52,585 nt of DNA from Gammaproteobacteria bacterium (GTDB lineage Bacteria; Pseudomonadota; Gammaproteobacteria; GRL18). The notes under the pieces are model-generated. The model saw only the letters and a list, made by a program, of their open reading frames with translations, was not told where the DNA came from and did no database searches. Within the stretch, counting starts at the first letter, position 1. Each line of letters begins with the position of its first letter. Position numbers and translations under genes: made by a program. The stretch lies in the NCBI GenBank assembly GCA_026196615.1, contig JAPHSW010000053.1, positions 1-52,585 of the forward strand. Direction: 5' to 3'. Shown here piece by piece: positions 18,823-28,222 of the stretch.

Positions 18823-20379
18823 TTAATCCTTATAATGCTCAAGAATAGCAATAAACTCATCCGTATTATTCAAAAAAATATCAACCAGTTCTGGATCAAA
18901 ATGAGCACCGCGTTGTTTTTTATAAAGAGCAATTATATCTTCCATTAGCCATGCTTCTTTATAACAGCGCTTGCATGCCAATGCATCAAACACATCTGCC
19001 ACAGCTGTAATACGGCCATAGATATGAATATCATTACCTTTTTTATTTTCAGGGTAGCCACTACCATCCCACTTTTCATGATGCTCATATGAGATAATTG
19101 CACCTGCTTGAAGAATTTCACAATCAGATGTTCGTAACATATCATAACCAATTTTAGGGTGAGTCATCATTGTTTGCCATTCATGTGATTCCAACTTTCC
19201 AGGCTTATTTAAAATAGCATCTGAAATACCAATCTTACCTAAATCATGAAGAGGTGATGCCAATTTAAGAATTTGAATTTCATCTTTATCCATACCAATT
19301 TCTTTGGCTAAAAAAGCTGAAAACTCAGCAACACGTTTGATGTGATTACCCGTTTCTTTAGATCGTGTTTCAATTGATGTACCTAGTAAATTAACAATTT
19401 CACGTTGACCTTTTTCTATCTTTTGAGATAACAACAGGTTATCAAGACTAATCTCAGCTTGTTTAATATATAAATTAATTAAATTTTTATCAGTTTCCGA
19501 TAAATCAAGATTGCCACTAAAATAGAGAAGACGTTCATCTGATTCATTATCATGACAACATGAAAAATAAATAATACAAAATTCAGGTTGATAAATATTT
19601 GATTTGGTATCAAAACATTGCTGAAGTAATTGACAAGACGCTTCAGACAGAACATCTACTACATTTTTATTAAGATATTTTGAGAATTTTCCGGTAGATG
19701 AAATAACATTAATGTTATTTTCTTGTTTCTTAAGTTGCATTCTAGAAACATCACAAAGAAGTGCATATTCATTATTATGAAATAGCTTTGTGATGTGCAT
19801 AAGAGTTTCTGATAAAAATTCATCAATTGATTGTCTGGAGAACAATTCAGAAGTTGAATCTATTATTTTTTGCAGACCTACTTTGTTCCTCTCAATAGTA
19901 TTAATATCCTGAAATGACCGCAGAGAAGAATAGATTAAAGTAAACAATTTTTGAGAGGTCAGTTCAGTTTTTTCTTTATAATCATTAATATCATAATCAA
20001 CAATCACCTTTCTTTCAGGTGCCTGCCCTGGCTGCCCTGTCCTTAGAATGATACGAATAAATTTATTATTGAGTTCTTCTCGAACAAATTTGACCACATC
20101 AAGACCAGCGGTATCAGTTTCCATGACAACATCTTGAAGGATAATAGCAACATCTGGATTTTCAATAATTAGTTTTTTTGTTTCTTCACCAGTAAAAGCA
20201 CTAATAAATTCAAGTTTTTTTCCACTAAAACTAAAATGAGTTAACGCCAATTTTGTGATTTCATGAACTTGCTCTTCATCATCTGAAATTAAAATCTTCC
20301 ACGTATTATTTTGTTTTTTTTCTGCGCTCTTTGTAGTAAGCACTCCAGAGGAAGGCTTTGCAAAAATCATTTTGGACAT
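18823..20379 (-). CDS. Response regulator with REC, DUF3369 and HD-GYP domains (c-di-GMP phosphodiesterase)
   Basis: A 518-residue regulator. A receiver domain (about 27-150) has DDEE (33-36) and phosphoacceptor Asp83. A DUF3369/GAF-like middle region (about 165-315) precedes the HD-GYP domain (about 325-515). The catalytic HD pair is at 378-379, and the HHExxDGxGYP motif is intact at 433-443, so hydrolysis of cyclic di-GMP is expected. It is the last gene of a three-gene operon, three bases after the kinase stop. Its ribosome site GGGGGAG lies inside the kinase 3' end, implying coupled translation and a direct kinase-regulator pair. Confidence 0.92.
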   Translation of the reverse strand: MSKMIFAKPSSGVLTTKSAEKKQNNTWKILISDDEEQVHEITKLALTHFSFSGKKLEFISAFTGEETKKLIIENPDVAIILQDVVMETDTAGLDVVKFVREELNNKFIRIILRTGQPGQAPERKVIVDYDINDYKEKTELTSQKLFTLIYSSLRSFQDINTIERNKVGLQKIIDSTSELFSRQSIDEFLSETLMHITKLFHNNEYALLCDVSRMQLKKQENNINVISSTGKFSKYLNKNVVDVLSEASCQLLQQCFDTKSNIYQPEFCIIYFSCCHDNESDERLLYFSGNLDLSETDKNLINLYIKQAEISLDNLLLSQKIEKGQREIVNLLGTSIETRSKETGNHIKRVAEFSAFLAKEIGMDKDEIQILKLASPLHDLGKIGISDAILNKPGKLESHEWQTMMTHPKIGYDMLRTSDCEILQAGAIISYEHHEKWDGSGYPENKKGNDIHIYGRITAVADVFDALACKRCYKEAWLMEDIIALYKKQRGAHFDPELVDIFLNNTDEFIAILEHYKD

Positions 20380-20382
20380 ATC

Positions 20383-21999
20383 TCAGTTCTCCCCCTCACA
20401 CAAAACTACAGGAATAGTCATTTTAAACATAACTCCTTCCCCAAATTCACTACAACAGGAGATAGTTCCGTGTAACTGTTGAGTAATGATATTGTAAATA
20501 ATATGAGCCCCTAAACCAGTTCCTCCCTTATTACGTTTTGTTGTAACAAATGGCTCAAAGACACTATTAAGAATTTCTGGAGACATTCCCTGGCCATTAT
20601 CATGGTATTCAATACTCATATTACTTTCATCACACACCACGTTAATACTTATATGACCCGCATCAATTGACTCAAAACCATGAACAATACTATTAATAAT
20701 TAAATTTGAAAATACCTGATAAAAAGCACCTGGATAGCTATTAATGAATAGATTATCATCTGAATTTACTTCAATCACATGATGATGCTGTTTTAATTTT
20801 GGGTTAAGTGACTTAATAATTTCAAAAAAATAATCTTTAATATTAAAACAGCGTTTATCTTCAACACTTTGATCAACGGCCACTTTCTTAAAATTTTGAA
20901 CAATTTCTGTGGCTCTTTGAATGTTTTTCAGAATCATATCTGAACTGTCTTGAACAATTGTTAAAAAATCTTCAAAATCATCTTGAGTCATCACGTCCTT
21001 TTTATACGCTTTTTGTAATTGTTCATAACGCTCTTTAAGGAAGCTAGAAGCAGTCAGACAAATACCAATTGGGGTATTTACTTCATGAGCAATACCAGCA
21101 ACCAGACCACCGAGGGAAGCCATTTTTTCAGATTCAATCAACTGTGCCTGCATACTTTCTACCTGGTTCAATGTTTCAGTGATTTCATCATTTAAAATCT
21201 GTAATTTATTGGTGCGTTGTTTAACTTTTAATTCTAATGTTTCTTGATTTAGCTGTAATTGTTCTTTTTGATCAATCAATGTATTCTCATATTTCTCAGT
21301 TTGCTCTAACATTGCATTAAAGGTATCTGTTAAATCACCTATTTCATCATCACTGCTTTTTTCTGCACGTATAGTAAAATCTTTTTTGATTGCAACTTTA
21401 CCCGCTGTATTTTTTAACTGAAGAATGGGTTTAGAAATGAAATTTTGAATTCTATTAGCAATAAAATAACTCAAAATAATAACGACAATAAGAATAATTA
21501 TATATTGCTCCATACCTTCATAAAATTCTTCAAATACAAAAGAATCATTCGCAACAATATAAATAAAACCAATCTTGGAATTATCTAAAATAATTTCTGC
21601 TCCCCAGTGCAATTGATGCTCTTTATAAACACCTTTAAAGAGATTATTTTCTACTTTGTCCAGGCATTTTAATTGTTCAATATCTTTATCAGCAGGTCTC
21701 TTATAATCTGCAACAATAACAAAATCATTAGTGTATAAGCATGCTAACTCAATGTGTTTCATATGTTTAAGCGCATTGAGATTTTTTTCTGCCTGCAAAG
21801 TATCCATAAAGGCTAATGCAGCTGTACTTCTTTCAGCAATGACATCACCTAAAACGGTTATATTCTCAATAGCACGTGTTTTAATATTTTTAATATTAAA
21901 ATAAGAAATTGTGGAGATAGCGATAAGTAAAGTAATAATAATTGATGAAATGATCATCAATATAAGCTTCTCGCGAATTGAAAAACGTATATTTATCAT
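20383..21999 (-). CDS. Hybrid-type-free sensor histidine kinase (TM-periplasmic-TM-HAMP-HisKA-HATPase)
   Basis: A 538-residue membrane kinase. TM1 is at about 11-33. A periplasmic domain of about 125 residues follows (34-160), with RSTAALAFMDTLQAEKNLNAL resembling the CHASE8 domain found in YfiN-type proteins. TM2 is at about 165-183, then HAMP (about 185-240), a coiled coil (240-290), HisKA with His305 (GIAHEVNTP), and HATPase with NLIINS, DNGQGM and GGTGLG boxes intact. Its start overlaps the YfiR stop (TAATG) and its stop is three bases from the HD-GYP start. It most likely phosphorylates that regulator. Confidence 0.92.
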   Translation of the reverse strand: MINIRFSIREKLILMIISSIIITLLIAISTISYFNIKNIKTRAIENITVLGDVIAERSTAALAFMDTLQAEKNLNALKHMKHIELACLYTNDFVIVADYKRPADKDIEQLKCLDKVENNLFKGVYKEHQLHWGAEIILDNSKIGFIYIVANDSFVFEEFYEGMEQYIIILIVVIILSYFIANRIQNFISKPILQLKNTAGKVAIKKDFTIRAEKSSDDEIGDLTDTFNAMLEQTEKYENTLIDQKEQLQLNQETLELKVKQRTNKLQILNDEITETLNQVESMQAQLIESEKMASLGGLVAGIAHEVNTPIGICLTASSFLKERYEQLQKAYKKDVMTQDDFEDFLTIVQDSSDMILKNIQRATEIVQNFKKVAVDQSVEDKRCFNIKDYFFEIIKSLNPKLKQHHHVIEVNSDDNLFINSYPGAFYQVFSNLIINSIVHGFESIDAGHISINVVCDESNMSIEYHDNGQGMSPEILNSVFEPFVTTKRNKGGTGLGAHIIYNIITQQLHGTISCCSEFGEGVMFKMTIPVVLCEGEN

Positions 22000-22586
22000 T
22001 ATTGACTACTCACTATTGTTGCTACTTCAAGTAAATTTGAATTGATTTTAAAACCAGCGGCTTTAGCAACACTCAAGTTAATTTCTACCTTAACTTTTCC
22101 TTTTTTTGTGACCATACCAATCATTCCTCCCATAGAGCAAAAGGCATTCATGTCACTAATGGAAAGAATGTTATATTTTTTTATTTTGGGTAATAGTTGA
22201 GAAATTAAATTTTTTTCTGCTTTATCAATATAAAGTAAATGACATTTGGAAATATCATATGGTTCTGAAATTTTTCGGAATGTTAAAAGGTGCCCTTTAA
22301 CTTCTTTACCTACTACAGGGCTAAAGGCTTTAATGAATTGATTATTTTTATTAATAACACAGACAACAATGGGTTTTGAGGATTCGATTCTCTGATTTAA
22401 AGGCCAGTCAATAAAACGAATGAAATTGAAAACATAGGAAGCTTTGATTTTATCTTCATTGGTAATATCCCTGGCATAAGTTGTATTAAAAAATGAAGAA
22501 AAAAAGATAAAATATAAAAAAATAAGCTGGAAGCAAATTCCTTCTTTGCGTTTTAGCCATGAAATAGAAAATGGGAATACTCGCAT
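21999..22586 (-). CDS. YfiR family periplasmic protein
   Basis: A 195-residue exported protein of the YfiR (DUF4154) family. Recognisable segments are IKASYVFNFIRFIDWP, PIVVCVINKN, a central CHLLYIDKAEK and the closing VKVEINLSVAKAAGFKINSNLLEVA. A signal peptide ends near NTTYA. In Pseudomonas, YfiR is the periplasmic repressor of the CHASE8-containing diguanylate cyclase YfiN. Here the downstream partner is a histidine kinase with a CHASE8-like periplasmic domain. I prefer the ATG at 22584-22586; a GTG start 30 bases upstream is also open. It is the first gene of the kinase/HD-GYP operon, with a one-base overlap. Confidence 0.88.
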   Translation of the reverse strand: MRVFPFSISWLKRKEGICFQLIFLYFIFFSSFFNTTYARDITNEDKIKASYVFNFIRFIDWPLNQRIESSKPIVVCVINKNNQFIKAFSPVVGKEVKGHLLTFRKISEPYDISKCHLLYIDKAEKNLISQLLPKIKKYNILSISDMNAFCSMGGMIGMVTKKGKVKVEINLSVAKAAGFKINSNLLEVATIVSSQ

Positions 22587-23036
22587 CGATTTCTTATATA
22601 GTTTGACTGATTTCACGAAAATGTACTTTAAGACACATTTAAACCACTCAGTTTATTTTTTCTCAAAGTTGATTTTTACATCAATAAAATTACCGACGCT
22701 TCATAACGTCCTAATTTTAAGGTATTACAAATATAACCAACAAGAATATTAATATACTAATACTAGTTTAATAACAATTATTGTCAAGCAACAAACAAGA
22801 AAAGCATTTTTATTATTAACATTTCAAAAACAACAAGTCATTGTTTTATTAGTTTTTTTTAAAAAAAACTTAAATAAATACATTAAAATTTGTAATATTT
22901 ACCATAAATAGACTAATTATAACTTTTTATAAATATCTTTGATTCCAGATTTAAATTGATAGAACGTGCAATTAATTCTAAAATCAGTTATAAGAATAAC
23001 GAATGACACAACTTCCTCATAACCTATACCGTTAGC
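22587..23036. other. Divergent intergenic region, yfiR operon / HDOD gene
   Basis: About 450 bases, among the most AT-rich in the window, with homopolymer A and T tracts around 22850-22870. It must carry promoters for both divergent units. I could not single out a -35/-10 pair and see no RNA gene. Confidence 0.35.
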
Positions 23037-23050
23037 AAACCATATGGTTT
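23037..23050. repeat. 14-base perfect palindrome across the HDOD start codon
   Basis: AAACCATATGGTTT is an exact palindrome centred on the start ATG (23044-23046). No Shine-Dalgarno site is visible before it. It could be a protein-binding site or a small hairpin blocking initiation. Chance is also possible in such AT-rich DNA. Confidence 0.4.
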
Positions 23051-24246
23051 TAAGATTTCTAAAATTTTTTTTACCTTTTCAACATCTTAATGATCATCAA
23101 TTAATTGAATTGGCTAATCTTATTCAAATAAAAAAAATTCCTGCCAATAAAATAATTATTGAACTTAATAGCAATACCTCTTATCAGTACTTTTTAATTG
23201 ATGGTACTGTTGAAGTCAGTGATGCCACATCAACACAATGGCTAATACATTCACGCAGTGAAAACTCCAAAAATCCATTGTCACGTTATCGACCAAGTCG
23301 ATATAACGTAAAATCAGTTTCAGAAATTAAAGTTGTCATAGTTGACCTTGAAACAGTTTTACAATTTGCCAATAAAGCCACTCAGGAAGATTCTTCAGAG
23401 AAAATCAAAGAACATTACCTTTATAAACAATTACTAAAAGACTTAAGCAATAACCGTCTACAATTGCCTAGTGTCCCAGATGTTGCAATAAAAATTCGTC
23501 AATCACTTTCAGATGAAAAAAGTAACTTCCGACACATTGCTAATATTATTGCTTCTGATCCTGCTATTACAACTAAAATAATTAAAACAGCAAATAGTGC
23601 TTTATACCGTTCAATTCATAAAATAGATGATTGTCAGATGGCAGTTACTCGACTTGGTACTAAAGTGACCTCACAACTGGTGACATCATTTAGTATGAAA
23701 GAATTGTTTACAACTAAAAATAAAGCCTTAAAAAAGAAAATGATGGCCATATGGAAACATAGCCGAGAAGTCGCCGCATTAAGCTTTGTTCTAGCCAAAT
23801 TAACCCCTGGCTTTAATCCAGAACATGCATTGTTGGCTGGTCTATTGCATGACATAGGTGCAATCCCTATTATTACCTATGCAGATAAACACCCTGAGTT
23901 GCTTGAAAATGAAACTAATTTTGATGTTTTAATTGAACAATTAAAAGGTGAAGTTGGAGCAGCAATTCTTACTAAATGGAACTTTTCCTCTGATCTTGTC
24001 ACCACTGCCAGAGAATCAGAAAACTGGCTTCGCCAGCCGGGTGAAAAGCCAGATTATTGTGACATTATCATTGTTGCTCAATTGCATGCACTTGTTGGAC
24101 AAGCAGGTTCAGCTGAAAGACCTATGCTTGATGAAGTTCCAGCTTTTACCAAACTTGCATTGGGACAACTTACTCCTGAACTTAGCATCAAAGTACTTGA
24201 GCAGGCAAAAGAGCAAGTCGAAGAAACAATCAATCTATTAGCTTAA
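23044..24246 (+). CDS. HDOD-domain signalling protein with N-terminal cNMP-binding-like domain
   Basis: A 400-residue protein. The N-terminal third (about 5-115) has the shape of a cyclic-nucleotide-binding beta-barrel (LPFQHLNDHQLIELANLIQI, then FLIDGTVEVSD), but the phosphate-binding cassette is not obvious. An HDOD domain follows (about 138-330), with LPSVPDVAIKIRQ, IIASDPAITTKIIKTANSALY and a degenerate HD site, LLHDIGAIP. HDOD proteins are signalling adaptors, often tied to c-di-GMP or stress output, and usually lack phosphodiesterase activity. It is divergent from the YfiR/HD-GYP operon and convergent with sppA. Confidence 0.9.
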   Translation: MVLRFLKFFLPFQHLNDHQLIELANLIQIKKIPANKIIIELNSNTSYQYFLIDGTVEVSDATSTQWLIHSRSENSKNPLSRYRPSRYNVKSVSEIKVVIVDLETVLQFANKATQEDSSEKIKEHYLYKQLLKDLSNNRLQLPSVPDVAIKIRQSLSDEKSNFRHIANIIASDPAITTKIIKTANSALYRSIHKIDDCQMAVTRLGTKVTSQLVTSFSMKELFTTKNKALKKKMMAIWKHSREVAALSFVLAKLTPGFNPEHALLAGLLHDIGAIPIITYADKHPELLENETNFDVLIEQLKGEVGAAILTKWNFSSDLVTTARESENWLRQPGEKPDYCDIIIVAQLHALVGQAGSAERPMLDEVPAFTKLALGQLTPELSIKVLEQAKEQVEETINLLA

Positions 24247-24306
24247 AAAATATTTGCCACGTAAAAAATCAGATAAAGTTGATACAGACTTCCATTTATC
24301 AAAAAT

Positions 24307-25299
24307 TTAACGTAATTGAGGTCCAAGACCAAAGCCACTGATTTCAGCCATTGTTGAAGCCATTGCAGCGCCCATTTTTTTAGCAAATCGATCGATGAAA
24401 GCTTCCGAAATGGTAAAGTCTTTTATCTCCTCAGCACCAATTACTTCACGAGCAACATGGCTACTACTACCAAGCTTATCAACTAGTCCTAGCTCTAATG
24501 ATTGTTCACCTGTCCAAACATAGCCACTAAATAATAAAGGATCATCTTTAAGCTTATCACCACGACCTTTTTTTACCACATCAACAAATTGTTTATGGAT
24601 ATTTGCTAACATTGATTTAGCATGGACAATGTCACTATCCTGAGGCTTAGTGAACGGATCAAGAAACCCTTTATGTTCTCCAGCAGTATACATACGACGG
24701 GTAACCCCCAGTTTATCAATAGCATTCTCAAAGCCAAAGCTGTTCATTAATACACCAATTGAACCAACCATACTGCCTTTATCAGCATAAATTTCATCTG
24801 CAGCAGCAGCAATATAATATCCACCTGAAGCACACACATCAACAATGACAGCATAGACTTTTGTCTCTGGATACAATGCCTTTAAGCGATATATTTCATC
24901 ATTAATATAGGCAGACTGAACCGGACTACCACCAGGTGTATTCATACGAAGAATGACACCTTTTGTTTTTTCATCCTCAAAGGCATCTCGTAGTGCAGTA
25001 ATAATATAATCGGCACTGGCTTTAGATTCTGATGAAATGACTCCTTCTACATTGATCACAGCAGTATGCTCATCCGATCCTTTATCTAATGACATAGGAT
25101 CAAACGGAAAATAAATTAAAACCAGTAAAGCAACAACATAGGATAAAAATGCAAGTTTAAAGAAAATTCCCCAGCGACGTGTTGTTCGTCTTTCTTTAAG
25201 TGTAGCCATGGCCAACTCTTCAACGAGTTTTTTTTCCCAACCATTTTTTGATGTCATAGACTCATAATCATCATTAAGTTTAATTTCATCTTTATCCAT
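24307..25299 (-). CDS. sppA: S49 family signal peptide peptidase, SppA type
   Basis: An inner-membrane serine protease that degrades cleaved signal peptides. At 330 residues it is the short, single-domain form. One membrane helix lies at about 43-63 (FFKLAFLSYVVALLVLIYF). The protease core contains VILRMNTPGGSPVQS, the nucleophile serine in CASGGYYIA with ADKGSMVGSIGV after it, and the general-base lysine in the YTAGEHKGFLDPF region. I start it at ATG 25297-25299 because AGGAA lies upstream of it. It is the last gene of rluC-HAD-sppA, an order shared with Pseudomonas. Confidence 0.92.
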   Translation of the reverse strand: MDKDEIKLNDDYESMTSKNGWEKKLVEELAMATLKERRTTRRWGIFFKLAFLSYVVALLVLIYFPFDPMSLDKGSDEHTAVINVEGVISSESKASADYIITALRDAFEDEKTKGVILRMNTPGGSPVQSAYINDEIYRLKALYPETKVYAVIVDVCASGGYYIAAAADEIYADKGSMVGSIGVLMNSFGFENAIDKLGVTRRMYTAGEHKGFLDPFTKPQDSDIVHAKSMLANIHKQFVDVVKKGRGDKLKDDPLLFSGYVWTGEQSLELGLVDKLGSSSHVAREVIGAEEIKDFTISEAFIDRFAKKMGAAMASTMAEISGFGLGPQLR

Positions 25300-25513
25300 T
25301 GCTATTTCCTGAATTTTAAATCGATTGCGTACCATAAAATGGTGTATTTATATTTTCAATTATTAAACATCTACAATTTTTAACATTTTGTAAAACTAAA
25401 GACCTACCTGATTGATAAAAGTTTCATTTAATTCGGTTAAGAACACTCGGTATAGATTATTTATAAAAAAAGATATTACCAGAAGTGTTAATTTTGATGC
25501 AATTTACAAGAAA

Positions 25514-26179
25514 TTATTGCTTTATCTCACATTTTAACAACCAATCAGACATTTCCATAATACTATCAACACACAATAGAGGTTTATGTTTTAAGATATC
25601 ATTTTTGTCATGCACTCCATAACTCACAGCCAGGGAATCCATACCTATTGAATTGGCCATTAGCATATCATATTCAGTATCTCCAACCATAATTGCGTCT
25701 TCAGTTGTCACACCAAACTCATCTAATAATTCCTCAAGCATCTGTGGATGAGGTTTAGAACGTGTTTCATCAGCACATCGACTGCCATGAAATAACTTTT
25801 TTAGTCCCGTTTCTTCAAGGACAGGATCCAAGCCTCTTCTGGCTTTACCTGTTGCAATAGCAAGCATAAAACCTTTATTTGATAACTGTTCAAGCATTTG
25901 TTTTACATCATTAAATAGTCCCGATGGCGTGTCATTTGCAGTCAAGAAATGGTATCGATAACGATCAGCAAAAGAAGTTACTTGTTCAGTAGTAAGTTGA
26001 GAATATAGATGCGATATTGCCTCATTCAAACCAAGTCCAATGACATTTTTTAATGTTTGATCAGATAGTCTGTTCAATTTCATATCATCAGCGGCATTTT
26101 TTAGACAGTCAACAATTCTTGCCTGAGAATCCATCAAAGTACCATCCCAATCAAAAATAATGAGTTTATATGCAAACAT
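25514..26179 (-). CDS. HAD-superfamily phosphatase (phosphoglycolate-phosphatase-like)
   Basis: A 221-residue HAD hydrolase, subfamily IA. Nucleophile Asp10 and Asp12 lie in FDWDGTLMDS, motif II is AIATGK, and motif IV is MVGDTEYDMLMA. A helical cap lies between residues 15 and 85. The substrate cannot be told from sequence; relatives act on phosphoglycolate and similar small phosphates. It lies between rluC (90 bases upstream) and sppA, as in Pseudomonas. Confidence 0.92.
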   Translation of the reverse strand: MFAYKLIIFDWDGTLMDSQARIVDCLKNAADDMKLNRLSDQTLKNVIGLGLNEAISHLYSQLTTEQVTSFADRYRYHFLTANDTPSGLFNDVKQMLEQLSNKGFMLAIATGKARRGLDPVLEETGLKKLFHGSRCADETRSKPHPQMLEELLDEFGVTTEDAIMVGDTEYDMLMANSIGMDSLAVSYGVHDKNDILKHKPLLCVDSIMEMSDWLLKCEIKQ

Positions 26180-26268
26180 TATTAATTTACCTAAATAGAG
26201 TTATATCACGATAGAAAGCAGTGAAATTTGATTTAGCGTATCTTAAAGTGATTTAAAATTTTTTCTAT

Positions 26269-27219
26269 CTAATTTTTCAAAATAGATAGAAAAAATGATA
26301 AATCGTCACTCAAAGGTGCTTTGATGGTAATTTGTTTACCTAAGTCTGGGTGCTTGAACGTAATTTGAGAAGAATGTAAAAATAATCGTTTCAGTCCTCG
26401 ATTTTTCAAGCGTTGATTACAAGCATAATTGCCATATTTACTATCACCAGCAATATTATGCCCAAGAAATTTTGAGTGGACTCGTATTTGATGAGTACGG
26501 CCAGTTACAATTTTAACCTCAACCAACGCGGTATCACTAAAACGCTCCATAACTGAAAAATAGCTAGTGGATTCTTTACCCTTTTGATCTACCCGAACAA
26601 AGCGTTCACCTGACTTAAGTTCCTCGCGTAGTAATGGTGCAGTTACTTTTTCTTTTTTAAAGCTGGGATTACCGCACAATAGCGCTAAATACCGCTTATC
26701 TGTTTGTCTATTACGTAATAAATCCTGCACACCAATGAGTGCACTGCGTTTTTTTGCTATAAGTAAACAACCTGAAGTATCTTTATCAAGACGATGAATC
26801 AACTCAAGAAATTTTTGTTCTGGTTTTAAGGCTCGAATAGCTTCAATAATCCCGTAACTGACACCGCTACCACCATGAACAGCAACACCACTGGGTTTAT
26901 TAATGGCCAATAAACTCGAATCTTCAAAAATAATAGATTGTTCAATGAGTGTGAGCAAAGAACGTCCTGGTGCGGGTAATTTCTTTTTTTCATCAAGCTT
27001 AACAGGTGGGATTCTTACAGAATCACCAAATTGAAGTTTATAAGTTTGTTTAATACGACCTTTATTAACTCGTACTTCACCTTTTCGGATAATCTTATAA
27101 ATATGCCCTTTTGGTATACCTTTTAGTTGATTTAACAAAAAGTTATCAATTCGTTGTCCTGCATTTTGTGCGTCAATTTCAACAAATTTGACTGAATGGC
27201 TAATTTTTTTAAGACTCAT
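26269..27219 (-). CDS. rluC: 23S rRNA pseudouridine synthase RluC
   Basis: Makes pseudouridines 955, 2504 and 2580 (E. coli numbering) in 23S rRNA. An S4 RNA-binding domain is at about 21-75 (QRIDNFLLNQLKGIPKGHIYKIIRKGEVRVN). The catalytic domain carries the RluA-family motif HRLDKDTSG with nucleophile Asp145, and RTHQIRVH further on. Length 316 is normal. It is divergent from rne across a 1-kb gap. This divergent rne/rluC layout is conserved, which favours RluC over RluA or RluD. Confidence 0.95.
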   Translation of the reverse strand: MSLKKISHSVKFVEIDAQNAGQRIDNFLLNQLKGIPKGHIYKIIRKGEVRVNKGRIKQTYKLQFGDSVRIPPVKLDEKKKLPAPGRSLLTLIEQSIIFEDSSLLAINKPSGVAVHGGSGVSYGIIEAIRALKPEQKFLELIHRLDKDTSGCLLIAKKRSALIGVQDLLRNRQTDKRYLALLCGNPSFKKEKVTAPLLREELKSGERFVRVDQKGKESTSYFSVMERFSDTALVEVKIVTGRTHQIRVHSKFLGHNIAGDSKYGNYACNQRLKNRGLKRLFLHSSQITFKHPDLGKQITIKAPLSDDLSFFLSILKN

Positions 27220-27505
27220 GCAATATTTCTGTCACTTTTCTGTGATTATACGTTGATGGAATTGCTTTCAACTGTTATATTGAAGCGGTTAATTCTTTGG
27301 TTCATTGACAACTTATATTATTGAGTTTAAAAGTAATTTATTAACTATTTAAAATACGCAAAATGAACTTAAAAAAATGAGGGTTAACCAGTTTATAAAA
27401 TGTTTCTAAAGTTATAACTCTGTATTAAAGAGTATTTCTCATTAGTTACTGTAACAAAAAAGTAATTTTACTCAACTTTGACTAAATTTACGATCAATAA
27501 ACTGT

Positions 27506-27527
27506 ATTTAAACAAACTTGTTTAAAT
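27506..27527. repeat. Perfect 10+2+10 palindrome
   Basis: ATTTAAACAA (27506-27515) is followed after two bases by its exact inverse TTGTTTAAAT (27518-27527). It could be a dimeric-regulator site in the rluC/rne divergent region. No further copy was noticed nearby. Confidence 0.45.
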
Positions 27528-28108
27528 AAAAAAGCACCATGAATTTATTTTATGATATTGGTCAGGCGATTATTGTCAGTTAAAGACATCTAATATGAAG
27601 ATGTAAGGCGAAGGAAAACACTGCTTATTTAATTACAAACTTAATATATGATTTATCATCATAGTTAATGTTGATTAGCTCAGTGTTTAAACCAGACAAC
27701 CCCAATTTTAACAATAATTTCCCAAAACTAAAGCCAAGTAAAATCATTCGCAATGATCCATGGGAACATAAATTATAGCTCCTGTATAAAGTTTGCAGGA
27801 AAAGTAACAAAAGATTTTAATATCTGATTTTAATTGAGCATTGCTCTAAAAATTGGGTACAAACGATTTTAATATTTGTGTTTTATACATGAATCCATAC
27901 AGATAAATAAAAAAATATTTACAAATAAAGTATGTTTTCAATTTTATAAGACTTATGCTTCTAATATCGATGCTTTAAAGGCTGATGGCATAACTCATAA
28001 TACGTACATAAACAAACACTTGAAGTACCTAAATTGTTAATTTTTAATTGCCATATAGAAATAAATAAGCATTTGATTCATCACGTATGCTCACTTTTTT
28101 TTATGTAA

Positions 28109-28132
28109 TAAATAAAGTTTTTTCTTTATTTA
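28109..28132 (+). promoter_or_regulatory. Stem-loop in the rne leader
   Basis: TAAATAAAG (28109-28117) and CTTTATTTA (28124-28132) form a nine-pair stem with a six-U loop, 90 bases upstream of the rne start. In E. coli the rne leader contains hairpins through which RNase E cuts its own message. Position and form are similar, sequence is not. Confidence 0.4.
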
Positions 28133-28222
28133 GAGCAAGTTACCTTTTCCTTTGATACATAGGCAATGTTGCTTATTAAGCTTTATATAGTTTGAGCCCA
28201 AGAGAATTTTGAGTATAACTAT

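Larger units (their letters stand above)
27220..28222. other. 1-kb intergenic region, rluC / rne, including the rne leader
   Basis: The longest gene-free stretch in the window. RNase E genes elsewhere have long, autoregulated 5' leaders, so part of this is probably rne untranslated RNA. It contains a palindrome (27506-27527) and a stem-loop (28109-28132). A 61-codon minus-strand frame (27625-27810, TTG start) has no recognisable family and no good ribosome site. Confidence 0.5.

Noticed and set aside
27625-27810. 61-codon minus-strand frame in the rluC/rne gap
   Set aside because: TTG start without a ribosome site, no recognisable family, and it lies in the probable regulatory region; treated as non-coding.
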